The notes: a model not told the origin generated them from the sequence alone. A stretch of 64,000 nucleotides of DNA from Doryteuthis pealeii (GCA_023376005.1 CM042156.1:48911930-48975929); one strand, 5' to 3'. Shown: positions 20,580 through 31,722, counted from the first letter of the stretch. Program-made: numbers and translations.

Positions 20580-21002
20580 TTAGAAACACGTGTCAAGTAA
20601 AGAATGTTGCAGTGTTTCTTGATGTGGTTAAAGATGGAAAAGAGAAGAGGTTGTCGTTTTAGACAACCCAACTTACAATCTGCAAGAAGAAAAAACAGTG
20701 CGAAACGGAACAGAGTCAATACTGCGAGGAAGAAACCAATACAAAAAGTCAGTGTTTTGTATTATGAAAAGATGAGTCGATATTTTCTTAACTGGTGATC
20801 ATCCTTTCCAGAAATGATTCAGTAAGTCTGCCTTGCTCATAAAAATCGAATAGATTTAGACTTTTTTGATTAAGTTGAGGATCAGCCAAATCGTGTGGTA
20901 ACTACTGCCAAATCTTGACATTCCTAAAAGAAAAGTGCAAAGATCAGAACTGTGTATATGTGCAATCATGCTTTACGAGACATGTGAATATACCACAGTA
21001 TG

Positions 21003-21440
21003 TGTGTGTGTGTGTGTGTGTGCAAATAACCTACTTGAGTTTCACCATAAAGATCTTCAGGGTTAAATAAGTCTCTGATGTGACTCTATTGTATTTGGTG
21101 TAAAGACATTGGTGCATGTGGATGAATTTGAAAGTTGGGCTCAAAAGAAAGGTCAGAAAAACAGCGCAACAAACTTGAAAAACACTAAATGCATTCAACA
21201 TTAGACAGGTTCCGAAAAAACAAAGAAAAAAAAAAAAAGAAAAAAAGAAAAAAAAAGAAAAAAGAAAAAAAAAAAAAAAAAAAAAAGAAGCCGGAAAAAG
21301 TACGTTCAAAGAATCTGCGAGTCGCTGCATGTGTATTTAGTAAAAACCTTTCAGACCAAAAACCGAGCTTCGACTTTTTGGCAAATGCCTTTTGTAAGGA
21401 TCTTAGTGTTGTATACCCTTCTCATTGCTTCTTACTTCTT
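21003..21440. repeat. Tandem duplication unit, second copy, carrying an LTR stub
   Basis: Repeats 19,741-20,150 and includes the first 35-40 bp of the minus-strand LTR (TGTTGTATACCCTTCTCATT) before diverging, so the copying happened after the LTR inserted. A long A/G-rich tract lies at 21,222-21,290. Confidence 0.8.
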
Positions 21441-21940
21441 CTTTATTCATTTATTTATTACAACGTTCGATATGTTTACTTAAGAGCTATTGCAAAATAG
21501 TTCAATATTTAAAAAGTATAATAATCTTGATTTAACTCTCACTCTTTTTTTTCTTTCTTTCCTTCTTTTCGTCTTTTCATTATACTCGATTGAAACAGGT
21601 TAGCATCATCACCCCTGTCTCTATCTTTCCCCAAGTATCTTTCTTTCTTTCTTTCTTTCTTTCTTATTATATTTTTGTGTGTTGCATGTCCTTTTTCTTT
21701 CCTTGCTTTCTTTCTGATTAAAATGGAATGGTCCATTATCTATCTGAGGTGACGACACTCATAAGAAGTAAGTCGATAAGCGACACCAGATAATAAGGAT
21801 TTACCTTTTTGCATTTCATGTTGGAAGATTGGACGGTCTCATATTTAACGAGAGGGTGTTGCAAAACGATAACGCTCGGAAGATTAAGGAACGCGGGTAT
21901 TAATGTGTAGATAAAAAAATAGACAACAACTTTAAAGTTA

Positions 21941-22385
21941 GTATTATCTGCGTTATTCGGACTATTATCCCCATCTTTATTGTTATTTGTACAACGTTTC
22001 GGCCGATATGCCCTCCGGCCTTCTTCAGGTATTTCTTGTTGGACTCGGGAACCTTCTCAGACTCGGAAACATTCTTGGATTCGGGAACCTTCTTTTCGAA
22101 CTCGGGAGCTTTCTTGTCGTAATCGGTAGCCATCACAGAACTTTGAACCTAACCCTTTATTTAGTCCACTTTAGTCGACTAAATAAAAGGTTAGGTTCAA
22201 AGTTCCCGAGTCCAGGAAGGTTCCCGAGTCCGAGAAGGTTCCCGAGTCCGACAAGAAATACCTGAAGAAGGTCAGAGGGCATATCGGCCGAAACCTTGTA
22301 CAAATAACAATGAAGATGGGGACAATAGTCCGAATAACGCAGATAATACTGATCTTCAAGCCTCATCTCAAACATTTAGAGAAAT
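21941..22385. mobile_element. R-family element, double-armed, with 13-bp target duplication
   Basis: AACTTTAAAGTTA occurs at 21,928-21,940 and 22,386-22,398. Two oppositely oriented R arms, each with its minisatellite core, meet at a palindromic centre near 22,160-22,185 (TAGTCCACTTTAGTCGACTA). The whole is a roughly 445-bp hairpin-forming sequence. The partner at 53,692-54,121 occupies the same site. Confidence 0.8.
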
Positions 22386-22499
22386 AACTTTAAAGTTATA
22401 CTGAAACAATCGACCTCCCCCCGTCAGTGGGACTTAGGACACGCTGAGCGTATTTCCTATCGCTGCTAATGGGTTAGTAAAAGTTGTAAGGTCGGGAGC

Positions 22500-22936
22500 G
22501 AGAGGAATGGCCTATTGTTGGTATGAAGTTGACATTTTAAGATATCGTCAATGTTTCGTTTGGAATTGCTACGTACAATTAAGAGAATTGCTTTCAAATG
22601 TTTATCTGTCAATTTTGTTCGATTGGTGGATTTCACAAATTTCAATTTTGAAAAGGCTTGCTCGCGTACATAAGTTGTTCCAAACAAGTGAAAATTTGGG
22701 ATCGCGTAAGTAACAAGTAACGTGCTCACACGCACGAAATTTTGTAACCAACCTACAGTGGTCAAGCTCATGAAGATGTAACATATAAGCTTAACATGAT
22801 ATTTGAATCTAAATGGTATCAGAACGTCTCGCGTTCCGTACGTTTTAACAAACGAATTCAAGTACCGTCAGCGGGCCTGATAAAATTCCTTAACGGGTCG
22901 GATCCGGCCCGCGTACCGTAGTTTGGTGACCCCTTG
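22500..22936 (-). pseudogene. hAT-type transposon remnant: terminal end plus C-terminal dimerisation fragment
   Basis: On the minus strand the right edge reads CAAGGGGTCACCAAACTACG then GCGGGCCGGATC, very like the terminal repeats of Charlie-type hAT elements. Further in, at 22,535-22,702, the minus strand encodes FHLFGTTYVREQAFSKLKFV then RTKLTDKHLKAILL, the hAT C-terminal dimerisation region. The catalytic core between them is deleted and no opposite terminal repeat is seen. Partner at 54,270-54,666. The assignment is from residue pattern. Confidence 0.75.
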
Positions 22937-22946
22937 TCCCAGTATA

Positions 22947-23199
22947 AAAAAAAAAGTAAAGTCGTCGGGGCGGCCTAAAGTCGGTATCAGCCAGTCAGCG
23001 AGGGAGTCTATCCCCTTTTCAATAGCCCTAGACCAAGGAGATTGTTTTTAGCATCTGAGGTGGAGCGTCACACCTACAATCAGCTCCTTACTTTACCGCA
23101 CAGATCCCTGTGCTACTCATACGCTGAGTTGGCGAGGACCGGTATCGAACTAGGAACCTTGTGGTTTCTAGCCGAACGCTCTACTGACTGAGCTAACCC
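22947..23199 (-). mobile_element. tRNA-derived SINE, family S2, minus strand, with target duplication
   Basis: An A-run tail, then the body, then the tRNA-like head ending GCTAACCCG. GTCCCAGTATA is duplicated at 22,936-22,946 and 23,200-23,210. Inserted at the very end of the hAT remnant. The partner at 54,678-54,931 is at the same site. Confidence 0.9.
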
Positions 23200-23210
23200 G
23201 TCCCAGTATA

Positions 23211-23990
23211 TAAGAAAGCAAATTATGATAGCAGGTGTATCTTTACATGTAAACTAAGACGAATAAAGTTTACTTCATTCTGGCTTTTCTTTTTCATTAC
23301 AATTCACCAATAAAAAATAACAAGGCGCAACTGACTGTTACAAATAAATCGATAGACAAAATTTAACAAATTTCGAGAGAAGAAAAAGTTAAAAAGGTTC
23401 GAATCTCGGTTTACGAAGTACTTACCATTCTGTTTTGTTTAAGATTTCATTCTGATAAAAAAGAAGAAGATAGAATCGAGTAAATGTGTTGCTGAACAAA
23501 TAAATGCTAGAAACATTGAAAATGTTTCTTGCCACCCAAGTCGTTATTTACAATGTTGTAATGTAAACCTTCCCTTAAAAAATAACAGATAATGTTATAA
23601 GACAAGATGTTACATAGAAGTTTGCTTGGATAACTGTCAGTAAAGGAATGTTACAAATGCTTCTGCCTACAAAATGCATAGAATGAGCAATAAACCCGGA
23701 CGGTTGCCAACAATCAGAAAGAAAAGAAAAAAAGGCGAGCGCTGAGAAAGATGTTCACAATCTGTATTAGTTATCAGGAATAATTTATTTATCTATCTCC
23801 CATAGACGGTGGACAAATAGTTCGATGTAGAGGAACAAAAATTTGGACCTTGAGGAAGCGTTAAAAGTTGTACCTTGTGGGGAAAAGAGTGTTATAATTT
23901 TTGTCACTGTTTTTAGGCTGCAGGTGAGAGCACTTTAAAGTGAAGATCCTTTGTGTTAAGCGGAGGCTTATCCTTAGTGACGAATCCTTT
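23211..23990. other. Unannotated stretch within block A
   Basis: AT-rich with no gene, tRNA or repeat boundary recognised. It leads into the minisatellite. Confidence 0.5.
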
Positions 23991-24764
23991 GGTTGTTCCT
24001 CGGTGTCCCTTAGTGTTGGGTAGAATCCTTTGGTTGTTCTCCTGTGTTCCTTAGTGTTAGGTAGAATCTTTTGGTTGTTCCTCGGTGTTCCTTAGTGTGG
24101 TAGAATCCTTTGGTTGTTCCTCGGCGTTCATTAGTGTTGGGTAGAATCCTTTGGCTGTTCCTCGGTGTTCCTTATTGTTGGGTAGAATCCTTTGGCTGTT
24201 CCTCGGTTCCTTAGTGTTTGGTAGAATCCGTTGTTCTCGGTGTACTTTAGTGTTGGTAGAATCCTTTGGGTGTTCCTCGGTGTCCCTTAGTGTTGGGTAG
24301 AATCCTTTGGGTGTTCCTCGGTGTTCCTTAGTGTTGGGTAGAATCCTTTGGTTGTTCTCCTGTGTTCCTTAGTGTTTGTTAGAATCCTTTGGTTGTTCCT
24401 CGGCGTTCCTTAGTGTTGGGTAGAATCCTTGGTTGTTCCTCGGTATCCCTTAGTATTGGTAGGAATCCTTTGGTTGTTCTTCGGTGTCCCTTAGTGTTGG
24501 GTAGAATCCTTGGTTGTTCTTCGGTGTCCCTTAGTGTTGGTAGAATCCTTTGTAGAATCCTTTTTGTTCTTCGGTGTTCCTTAGTGTTTGTTAGAATCCT
24601 TTTAGTTGTTCATCGGCGTTCATTAGTGTTTGGTAAAAATCCTTTGTTTTTCCTCGGTGTCCTTAGTTTGGATAAAATCATTTGGTTGTTCCTCGGTGTC
24701 CTTAGTGTTGGATAGAATCCTTTGGTTGTTCCTCGGCGTTCCTTAGTGTTGGGTAGAATCCTTT
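23991..24764. repeat. 41-bp minisatellite, about 19 units
   Basis: Imperfect tandem units of about 41 bp built on GGTTGTTCCTCGGTGTTCC and TTAGTGTTGGGTAGAATCC. Several units have single-base or larger indels. Forty-one is not a multiple of three and open frames across it have no family resemblance. The A' array (55,719-56,210) has exactly 12 units, each 41 bp. A short detached piece with the same right flank is at about 25,100-25,178. Confidence 0.95.
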
Positions 24765-25183
24765 GGTTGAGCAGAGTCCTTGGTTGCAGATCCGTTCGTC
24801 CGTGTTGAATTCGTGCATTTGAACGGCTTTCAAGATCGGTGATTAAATAGTTAACTAACCACGTATTCGATCAGTTGATTAGCTGGCCTTAATCCACGCG
24901 CCCACGCAACGTCTATAAATTTAAGTGATTGATTCCAGCACGCTTTATAATACAAGATAATCCTACAAAAAGGATGTCATATATCTATATTTATATAAAG
25001 GGAAGTTTGTGTGTATGTATGTCCGGAGGAAACTATAAAAATATAACAATTAATGACAAAGTAAATATATATACACATTCACTATCACCAGATCTTATTG
25101 GATAGAATCCTTTGGTTGTTCCTCGGCGTTCCTTAGTGTTGGGAAGAATCATTTGGTTGAGCAGAGTCCTTGGTTGCATCTAA

Positions 25184-25480
25184 CTAAACTTTTTTCCCTG
25201 CTCCATCCGGGGGGTCCAGTGTGCTTCGGCCACTGGACCGGGTTAAAGTACAATTATTAGCGTCGATCCCAGGGGGATTTCCCCCCAGGCAACACCTGCC
25301 CCCTTGACTTAAAGGGACAGGGCTGGATTTATTGCCCAGCGCCCGAGGCACCCCCTTGAGGGGGAATGCAGACGGGATCGACGCAATTTTTGTTCTTTCC
25401 CTCCCATGTGCTTCGGCTTGTGGGTGGGCCCACGTTAAAACAAGACCTTGTGCCCAGTCCATACAAGTGGGGTATGCGAC
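25184..25480. repeat. GC-rich island of unknown class, present in both blocks
   Basis: A 300-bp GC-rich island in AT-rich surroundings, with blocks TGTGCTTCGGCCACTGGACC and GGTGGGCCCACGTTAAAAC. A 92-codon minus-strand frame is open in both copies (partner 56,630-56,908), but the differences I see mostly change amino acids, which argues against selection. It is flanked by pieces of a repeat beginning TTTGTGTGTATGTATGTCCG, also at 15,210 and 47,310, so it is probably part of an unclassified transposon. Confidence 0.5.
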
Positions 25481-25952
25481 AAATACACACTATCATCAGA
25501 TCTTGCTTTTTAAGCAGTTTAATGAAGGTTTGATTTATATTAGTGAAGATAATTAAGAAATAAAACTTAAATGATAACAGCATGGAATTTGTTTTGTATT
25601 TAATATTTTAAATAGTAGACATTGATTTTTCTTTTCAGAGTGGCTGGATCAACGCAACGTATTTTTTACATAGGGATTTTAATTAAGCATCATACGATGA
25701 TCCAACTCACAATTCAATAATAAATTTTAATCTGTCAGACTAACGTTTTTACCCCCACCCACAACCCAGTTAACACATGGTTATAGTTAAGAATAAAAAC
25801 AAATAATCAGCGGGAAGCCATGTTGCTGCAAGGTGTAACTAATCGTACATAAATTGAATTAACAAAGTAAAAAAAAAAAAAAATACTAACGAATTGTTGC
25901 ATTTAAAGTTATTATTTACCTTTAATTAAAAATTAATAAATAGCTTTATATT

Positions 25953-26215
25953 TTACCGGGACCGGTTTAGCTCAGTTGGTAGAGCGTCCGTCTGGGAACA
26001 ACAATTTTTCTGCTTTGATTTCACTCCTCGGCAACTCAGCGTATGAGTAGCACAGGGGTCTGTGCGGTAAAATGAGGAACTAATGGTAGGTTCTTCACTC
26101 CGCCCCAGACGCTAAAAAACAATCTCTGCGGTCTAGCGCTAGTGAAAAGGGTATAGACTTCATCGATATCTGGCTGATGCCGACTTTAAGTCACCCCGAC
26201 GATTTCACTCACTTA
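25953..26215 (+). mobile_element. tRNA-derived SINE, family S2, plus strand
   Basis: The head has an A-box-like TTTAGCTCAGTTGGTAGAGC and a degraded T-arm region; the tail is CACTCACTTACTTTA. The probable target duplication is CTTTATATT. Not a tRNA gene: the acceptor and T arms do not close and the sequence runs on into the SINE body. Partner at 57,395-57,655. Confidence 0.8.
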
Positions 26216-26321
26216 CTTTATATTAATCTCATATCATAATATTTTATTTTTCAAGTGTGAAATTTTAAATAATCACACAGCATCATTACTTAGTTAGAAC
26301 TAATAATTTAGACAAAAATGT

Positions 26322-26575
26322 TTAATTAGTATTATTTGTATTATTCGGACTATTGTCCTTATCTTCATTGTTATCTGTACAACGTTTCGGCCGATGTACC
26401 CTCCGGCCTTCTTCAGGTATTTCTTGTCGGACTTGGGAACCTTCTCGGACTCAGGAACCATATCGGACTCGGGAACCTTCTTGTCGTAATCAGGAGCCAT
26501 CGCGGAATTTTGAACCTAACCCTTTATTCGGTCCACGGGGGTATCCTTTTCTCATTCCGCTAACTATAGCTGGGG
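26322..26575. repeat. R-family repeat, single arm (in A only)
   Basis: CAACGTTTCGGCCGATGTAC, three core units and the end GCTAACTATAGCTGG. Part of a 2.7-kb stretch (about 26,262-28,990) with no counterpart in A'. Confidence 0.65.
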
Positions 26576-26822
26576 TACAGGTGTTAAGCTGTGTTAATTA
26601 TCATTATATGTTACTGCTTCCCCTGACCAGGATTGAACATGCAGTCTAGAGATAACTGTCACTTTAAATTGTCTTAACCTAACTCCTTTATCCACTAGAA
26701 TATGTGTCCAATTATCAAGCATCATCTCAAAAATTCAGAGAAAAAAATCTTTCATTCATAAATCTCTTTACTGTTACATCGATTTAAATTTCAGAGTAAC
26801 AATTTGAATTTTTAAGAGTTAC

Positions 26823-26932
26823 TGAGAAGTCACGCTGAAAACCGCCAGATTATCGAGGTTAAGCAGCAATTAGTCTGTTCACTTCTGAGTTGGGTAACCA
26901 GTTAAGAACATTGGATACTGTAAACAACATAA
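26823..26932 (+). pseudogene. 5S rRNA-like sequence, decayed
   Basis: CACGCTGAAAACCGCC, then ATCGAGGTTAAGCAGC and GAGTTGGGTAACC followed by a TTGGATACTGTA end follow the order of eukaryotic 5S rRNA, including the region of its internal A box. Many positions differ, so it is a pseudogene or the head of a 5S-derived SINE. The similarity was judged by eye. Confidence 0.5.
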
Positions 26933-27059
26933 GCTTATAGTAACCTTACTATTAACATTTATAAACGATGGTTGAATAACCATCTGGTGTTCAAGTCTTA
27001 ACCTCTTATTTGATGTATACGGTACTTCAGTTTGTGCTTAAATATACGTCAAACTTATG

Positions 27060-27097
<38 letters not shown>

Positions 27098-27118
27098 AGG
27101 CGTTCCAACAGCACTTGA

Positions 27119-27179
<61 letters not shown>

Positions 27180-27180
27180 G
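27060..27180. repeat. (CAT)n and (CT)n microsatellites
   Basis: (CAT)13 at 27,060-27,098 and a CT tract at 27,118-27,180, both generating spurious poly-His and Ser/Leu frames. Confidence 0.95.
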
Positions 27181-27499
27181 CCACCCATAACGAACGGAAT
27201 AATTTATCCACCATGAATCGATCGGCGAATGTAACTAGCTAAGTAAAAAAACAAAAAAACAAAACAAACAAACAACCCCCCTAAACCCCAAAGAGCTTCA
27301 AAATCAATATTTTTACTACCCCACCCACCTTATAAAATCTCAAGACTTGTGCTAAGTTCTTGGTTGTATCTTTTCCCATTTTTGGTGAATAAAACAATGC
27401 CGTTTAGCAGCTTGTTCGGGATTGGGTCAGAGATGCAGCCAGGACCAAATATCTCGCTCTTGACAAGTACTCTAGAAGGCATCCAGTGTCCGAACGAAG

Positions 27500-27840
27500 T
27501 TGTTGAATGCAAGTTTTTGCTGGTCGGCCAACACTGGTGTGTCCATGTATAGTAGTCCATAGGCAAACGTCTCTTATTAGTTCGCCTTACTTCGGCAGCA
27601 TTACTCAGTATGACTTGCTCATCTTACTTGGATGTTTTTTTTAAGATTGGAGATAAGTGTCCATAAAGTTGCTGTTTTGTTGTGTGATGCTTTCAAAATT
27701 CGTTTAAAACATAATGCAGTATCCTTGTGAAGTCTCAATCTAGTGTTGTCTCCAAACGTGTCGTTAGAATCCCAGTAGTGCAATCATACAGTAGTACGGA
27801 CACAGTTACATATTGGAAGAATTTAATAGAATGTAGATTA
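27500..27840 (-). pseudogene. Strongly decayed RTE-like LINE fragment
   Basis: TTGCTGGTCGGCCAACACTG and the downstream stretch to GTCGTTAGAATCCCAGTAGT follow, in order, the sequence of 30,925-31,225 with many changes and indels. Nothing is open for more than a few tens of codons. Confidence 0.65.
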
Positions 27841-28555
27841 CTAAGTTAACCATTGTAAATCATTGTCTAAATGGATATCATGATGGTAAATTAAAAATAT
27901 AGAAATATGTAAAAGAACAGTTAACGACAAAATTATTCGTACAACCCTGAATATTGAATATTTTGATCAATTTCTTAGAATTTAATACCCGTATGTTACT
28001 AGACTTTTTATATATTATTAATTACAAAAAAGAAAGAAAAAAAAGGAATATAAAACTCAATTTTGAGAAGGATGGGTTAAATTTACTAAATATGAGAATA
28101 AAAATAAACAAAAGAGGAAAATACAAAAATATTCGTTTAGTATGAAAAATTAAAAAAAACAAAAACAATTTTCGCAATATGCTAAACTGTTTAAACTTCT
28201 TAATAACGGACTGTACCGTAGATCTAAGGATAGCTAACCGGTTTGAAATAGGGCTGTAACTATTTCCCGACTTGTAGAAGTTGATAATTATCAGTCTTAA
28301 GTCAAATCTAAATTCCTTTGTCTTCCCCATCGTGTTGTTAACGTAAGATTAACAATGGTTACACTTTATGCACCACGTGATATTCTTTGTTGGAATTATC
28401 ACAAATATTCTACTGAATAAATAGTCCAGAAGACTACACCCATAAATTAATTATGTAAATTACTTATAATACACGAACCAATAAATTTAAAACGATATCT
28501 TCTATTGTACGAATAATTTTGTCTTTTAATATTTTGCCAGTAAAATTTGGTGTAT
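27841..28555. other. AT-rich stretch without a recognised feature
   Basis: No supported gene or repeat. It lies in the segment present only in A. Confidence 0.5.
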
Positions 28556-28995
28556 TGTTACATAATCTATGCATAGATTATTGTCAATCCCCTGTATTTC
28601 TGAGGGGATGGCCCTTTTCATATCACGGGCGGGACTGTCCATGGAATATTACAGAAAGCCCGCGAAATACGTGAAGTCACGTGGGACCTGGCTGGGTCTT
28701 CAGTTTCAGCTTGGACGTCAGGCAGAGAAGATATGTCTGCCTTAGCTGAGCTCACTGCACACGCGCGTTGTGTTTAGTTAGAGAAATATATTTAGTTAAG
28801 TAAATAAAAGCTTACATAAATAATATGGTTTTGTGGTTGATGAAGGTCTTGGCAATAAGACTGACCTAGAAGAAGAAATGAATTAAGGACGACCAACCAC
28901 CAAGACTAGGTCCAGACGCTGGAAGAAGAACGTAAGATACCAAAGATGAGCAGAAGAATAATAGAAGTAAGAAAGGAAAGAAAGGGTATACAATA
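28556..28995 (+). mobile_element. LTR, family L, no clear target duplication
   Basis: TGTTACATAATCTATGCATA at the left and AGGGTATACAATA at the right, 440 bp. The flanks (GTAT left, TATT right) do not form a clean duplication, and the element lies at the right edge of the A-only segment, so one edge may be a recombination junction. Confidence 0.7.
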
Positions 28996-29339
28996 TATTG
29001 TTTTGAAAATTGAGTTTTATATTCGCTTTTTTTGTGCTTATCCTCATATAAAAAAATCAGGCACCGTACGGGCATCAAATTCTGATAAATGGATAAAAAT
29101 GTTCAAAATTCATAGGTGTACGAATAATTTCGTCGTTGATTGTACATCATATAGGGACTGTTTCTTCTTCAATTTTTTTTATCGGAAGGCGCTTGCTGTG
29201 ATATATTCTTTACTATTGCATTGTTGGACTGAACTCATTTTATCAGCTTATTTCATGAAAATTAACCGAATTCATGACTAGAAGAGACATAAGTCAATAG
29301 AATTATTATGTAAAAGGCAAAGTAAGAAAAAGAACATTT

Positions 29340-29412
29340 AGTAAAGAAAGAAAGAAAGAAAGAAAGAAAAAAAGAAAGAAAAATGAACGAAAGAAAGAAA
29401 AAGAAAGAAAGA
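29340..29412. repeat. (GAAA)n microsatellite
   Basis: Imperfect GAAA run; partner at 58,060-58,145. Confidence 0.9.
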
Positions 29413-29982
29413 ACCTAATGTATAAAAAGTCTGAATATAAGATAAATAAGAATATGTACTTGAAATTTTAGTCTGTAATGTTATCCGTTCAATAGAAGTG
29501 AATGCCCATCAAAGTTATTTTCTTCCTTTTTACTTTTAATCTGTAAACTCTTAATCATATTAAAATGTTACGCCGATTACATTTTCCAATAGTAATTTAT
29601 TTGTAAAATCGATAGAATGAATCTAACTTGGAGGAGTTGGATGATGTTAAGCGTCGAGGGAAGAGGTAGTCGACAGGATGCATTTTTGATAATGCTTCAA
29701 AGGAAAGAAAATATGGTATTAAATTGATTGAAGATCTTTAGTCATTACATTGTTTGTTTTTAACAGGCTGACTTTCTTTTCTTTTCTTTCTTTTTTTCCT
29801 TTTTTTCTTTTTTTTTTTGTAATTTGACTTTTGATTCTACATATTCTTCTTTTGATCATCTTTTTCTTCTTTTTTTCTTTCTCTTCTCTTTATTATAGAA
29901 TTTTTCAATTTGCCTCATGTTATCTACATCTTCCTTCTCTTCCGTCTTCTTCAAACATTATCATTCATTCCATTCTCAAAAT

Positions 29983-30200
29983 TTCTTCTTCTTCTTCTTC
30001 TTCTTCTTCTTCTTCTTCTTCTTCTTCTTCTTCTTCTTCTACACCCCACTTCTTACTCCTCCTCCCCTCCTCCTCCTTTTCAAGTCTATTCATCTGTAAT
30101 ATAATTTTACTCTTATTTCTTACCACCACGACAACCACGATCATCATCATCATCATCATCATCATGATCAGCATCAGCATCAGCATCAGCATCAGCATCA
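29983..30200. repeat. (CTT)n, (CAT)n and (CAGCAT)n microsatellites
   Basis: (CTT)n at 29,983-30,040, (CAT)n near 30,140-30,165 and five CAGCAT-type units to 30,200. The frames across them are artefacts. Partner at 58,727-58,935, with fewer CTT and more CAT units. Confidence 0.95.
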
Positions 30201-30346
30201 TGATGCTTTGCTTATGTTACATTGTGATGAAAAAGTCGATATAATTAGTCCAAACGGCATGCATGGCTATTTAGAATTACAAATTGATTCAACATAGATA
30301 CAAAATTTATAGATATATGTACAAACATGCGTGAGGTATCTCTGTT

Positions 30347-30349
<3 letters not shown>

Positions 30350-30422
<73 letters not shown>

Positions 30423-30425
30423 CGT
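30350..30425. repeat. (TA)n-(GT)n microsatellite
   Basis: TA run then GT run; partner 59,078-59,160. Confidence 0.95.
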
Positions 30426-30750
30426 GTGTGTTATATATGAATAATTAGGAAGAGTTTGTTTTCTCTCCACTATAGACAGCCAGATAATTTGATCTTAGGA
30501 CTCTCCAATTTGGTATGCCTACTTATTGGACTCTGGGAGAGATTTTAAAATAGAAATGTTTTTTTCCTCGTAAGAAGAGACTCTCATTGAAAGGGGTTCT
30601 CTAAAAATAAAAAAAATAATCACCAGAAATCCATGTTATCGTAAGACTTAAGTAATCTTACAAATTCTAAATTTACAGACTCCAAAAAAAACAAAAAAAA
30701 CGATCATTTCTTTTACTAAAATAGTATTTCCCATTTAATTAAATTTCACT

Positions 30751-30756
<6 letters not shown>

Positions 30757-30796
<40 letters not shown>
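30757..30796. repeat. (TA)n microsatellite at the right edge of block A
   Basis: A pure TA tract. Collinearity with A' ends here (A' tract 59,484-59,546). Confidence 0.95.
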
Positions 30797-30798
<2 letters not shown>

Positions 30799-31722
30799 CA
30801 TGTCGCGCTGTTAGCCACGGATATCCATGACAGTCTCTCTCCATCCGCCCCTATCGTTCATCATTCTCGGAGGTCCTCTATGCAGCATCCTGTATCCGCA
30901 CAGAGCTGATCAATGTACGTCTTTGCTGGTCGGCCCACACTGGCGTGTCCATGTGTTTGCTTCCATAGGAGGACGTCACTTATGAGTTCGTCCTTGCTTC
31001 TCCAGCAGTGTCCCACGTGTCTTGTCCGTCTTACTCGGATGGTTTGGGTGATATGTGGCAGGTGACCGTACAGCTGTTTTCTCGTGGGTGTTGTTTCCAC
31101 GTCTTGTTCAGGATCATCAGCAGCATTCTGTGCAGTTCCCATCTAGTTTATTCTCTAGTCGCTTCGTTAGGGTCCAGGTGGTGCAGCCATACAGCAGCAC
31201 TGATACGACAACGGCCTGGAAGAACTGTCTCTTTAACTTGTCTGTGAGATTGGATTTCCATATGACCGATAATTTATTTATAGCGGCCCATGCCTTTCCT
31301 ATACGTGCATTAACATCGTTTTCTGTGGAGGAGATGTTACTGCCTAAGTATCTAAATTGTTCTACCGAGTTTAGGAGTTTGCCATCGATGGTGGAGATAT
31401 CGCTTTTGTTTTTGAAAGACATGAACTCAGTTTTATCAGAGTTTACGTATAGGCCGACATTTCGTGCTGCCTTTTCTACACACAAGGATTCGGCTTATGC
31501 AGGTGTGTTTGCGAGTAGTGCTAGGTCATCAACATAGTCCGCGTCCGTAATAGTATGTGCGGGATATCGACTGCTTCTTGCTTTTTTTAGTGTGAGGCCT
31601 TTTTCTTTTATGGGATCTAGTGATGTTCGGAGTATGTAGTCTAGGCATATTATAAATAGTGTATAGGACTCCGCCGACAATGTAAAAGAAGTCTGTGTTT
31701 CCATCTGGTGATCGTACCATTG
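30797..31722 (-). pseudogene. RTE-like LINE: reverse transcriptase C-terminal part, frameshifted
   Basis: Read on the minus strand, the order is: a palm piece with ADYVDDLALLANTPA (a YxDD catalytic motif, 31,495-31,704), then in another frame GLYVNSDKTEFMSF and FRYLGSNISSTENDVNARIG, then VSVLLYGCTTWTLTKRLENK (31,117-31,485), then in a third frame RHVGHCWRSKDELISDVLLW (30,861-31,142). This follows reverse transcriptase palm, thumb and C-terminal region of a non-LTR element. Endonuclease and fingers are missing (5' truncation), and at least two frameshifts make it non-functional. Fragments of the same family lie at 6,114, 9,495, 27,500 and 41,860. The clade name is by resemblance only. Confidence 0.8.

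Larger units (their letters stand above)
6546..30796. repeat. Block A, first copy of a large duplication (partner 38,948-59,546)
   Basis: Nearly everything here has a collinear counterpart in the same orientation at 38,948-59,546. The offset falls from about 32.4 kb at the left to about 28.7 kb at the right because of indel differences. In clean parts, such as 9,790-12,480 against 42,150-44,840, I estimate 1-2 percent substitutions by eye. Confidence 0.95.

Noticed and set aside
23991..24764. Open frame across the 41-bp minisatellite as a repeat protein
   Set aside because: The unit is not a multiple of three, many units have indels, and A' has a different unit number.
25953..26030. Possible tRNA gene (TTTAGCTCAGTTGGTAGAGC)
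   Set aside because: Only the D-arm region is tRNA-like. The T arm is degraded, the acceptor stem does not close and the sequence is the head of an S2 SINE also seen at 33,756 and 57,395.
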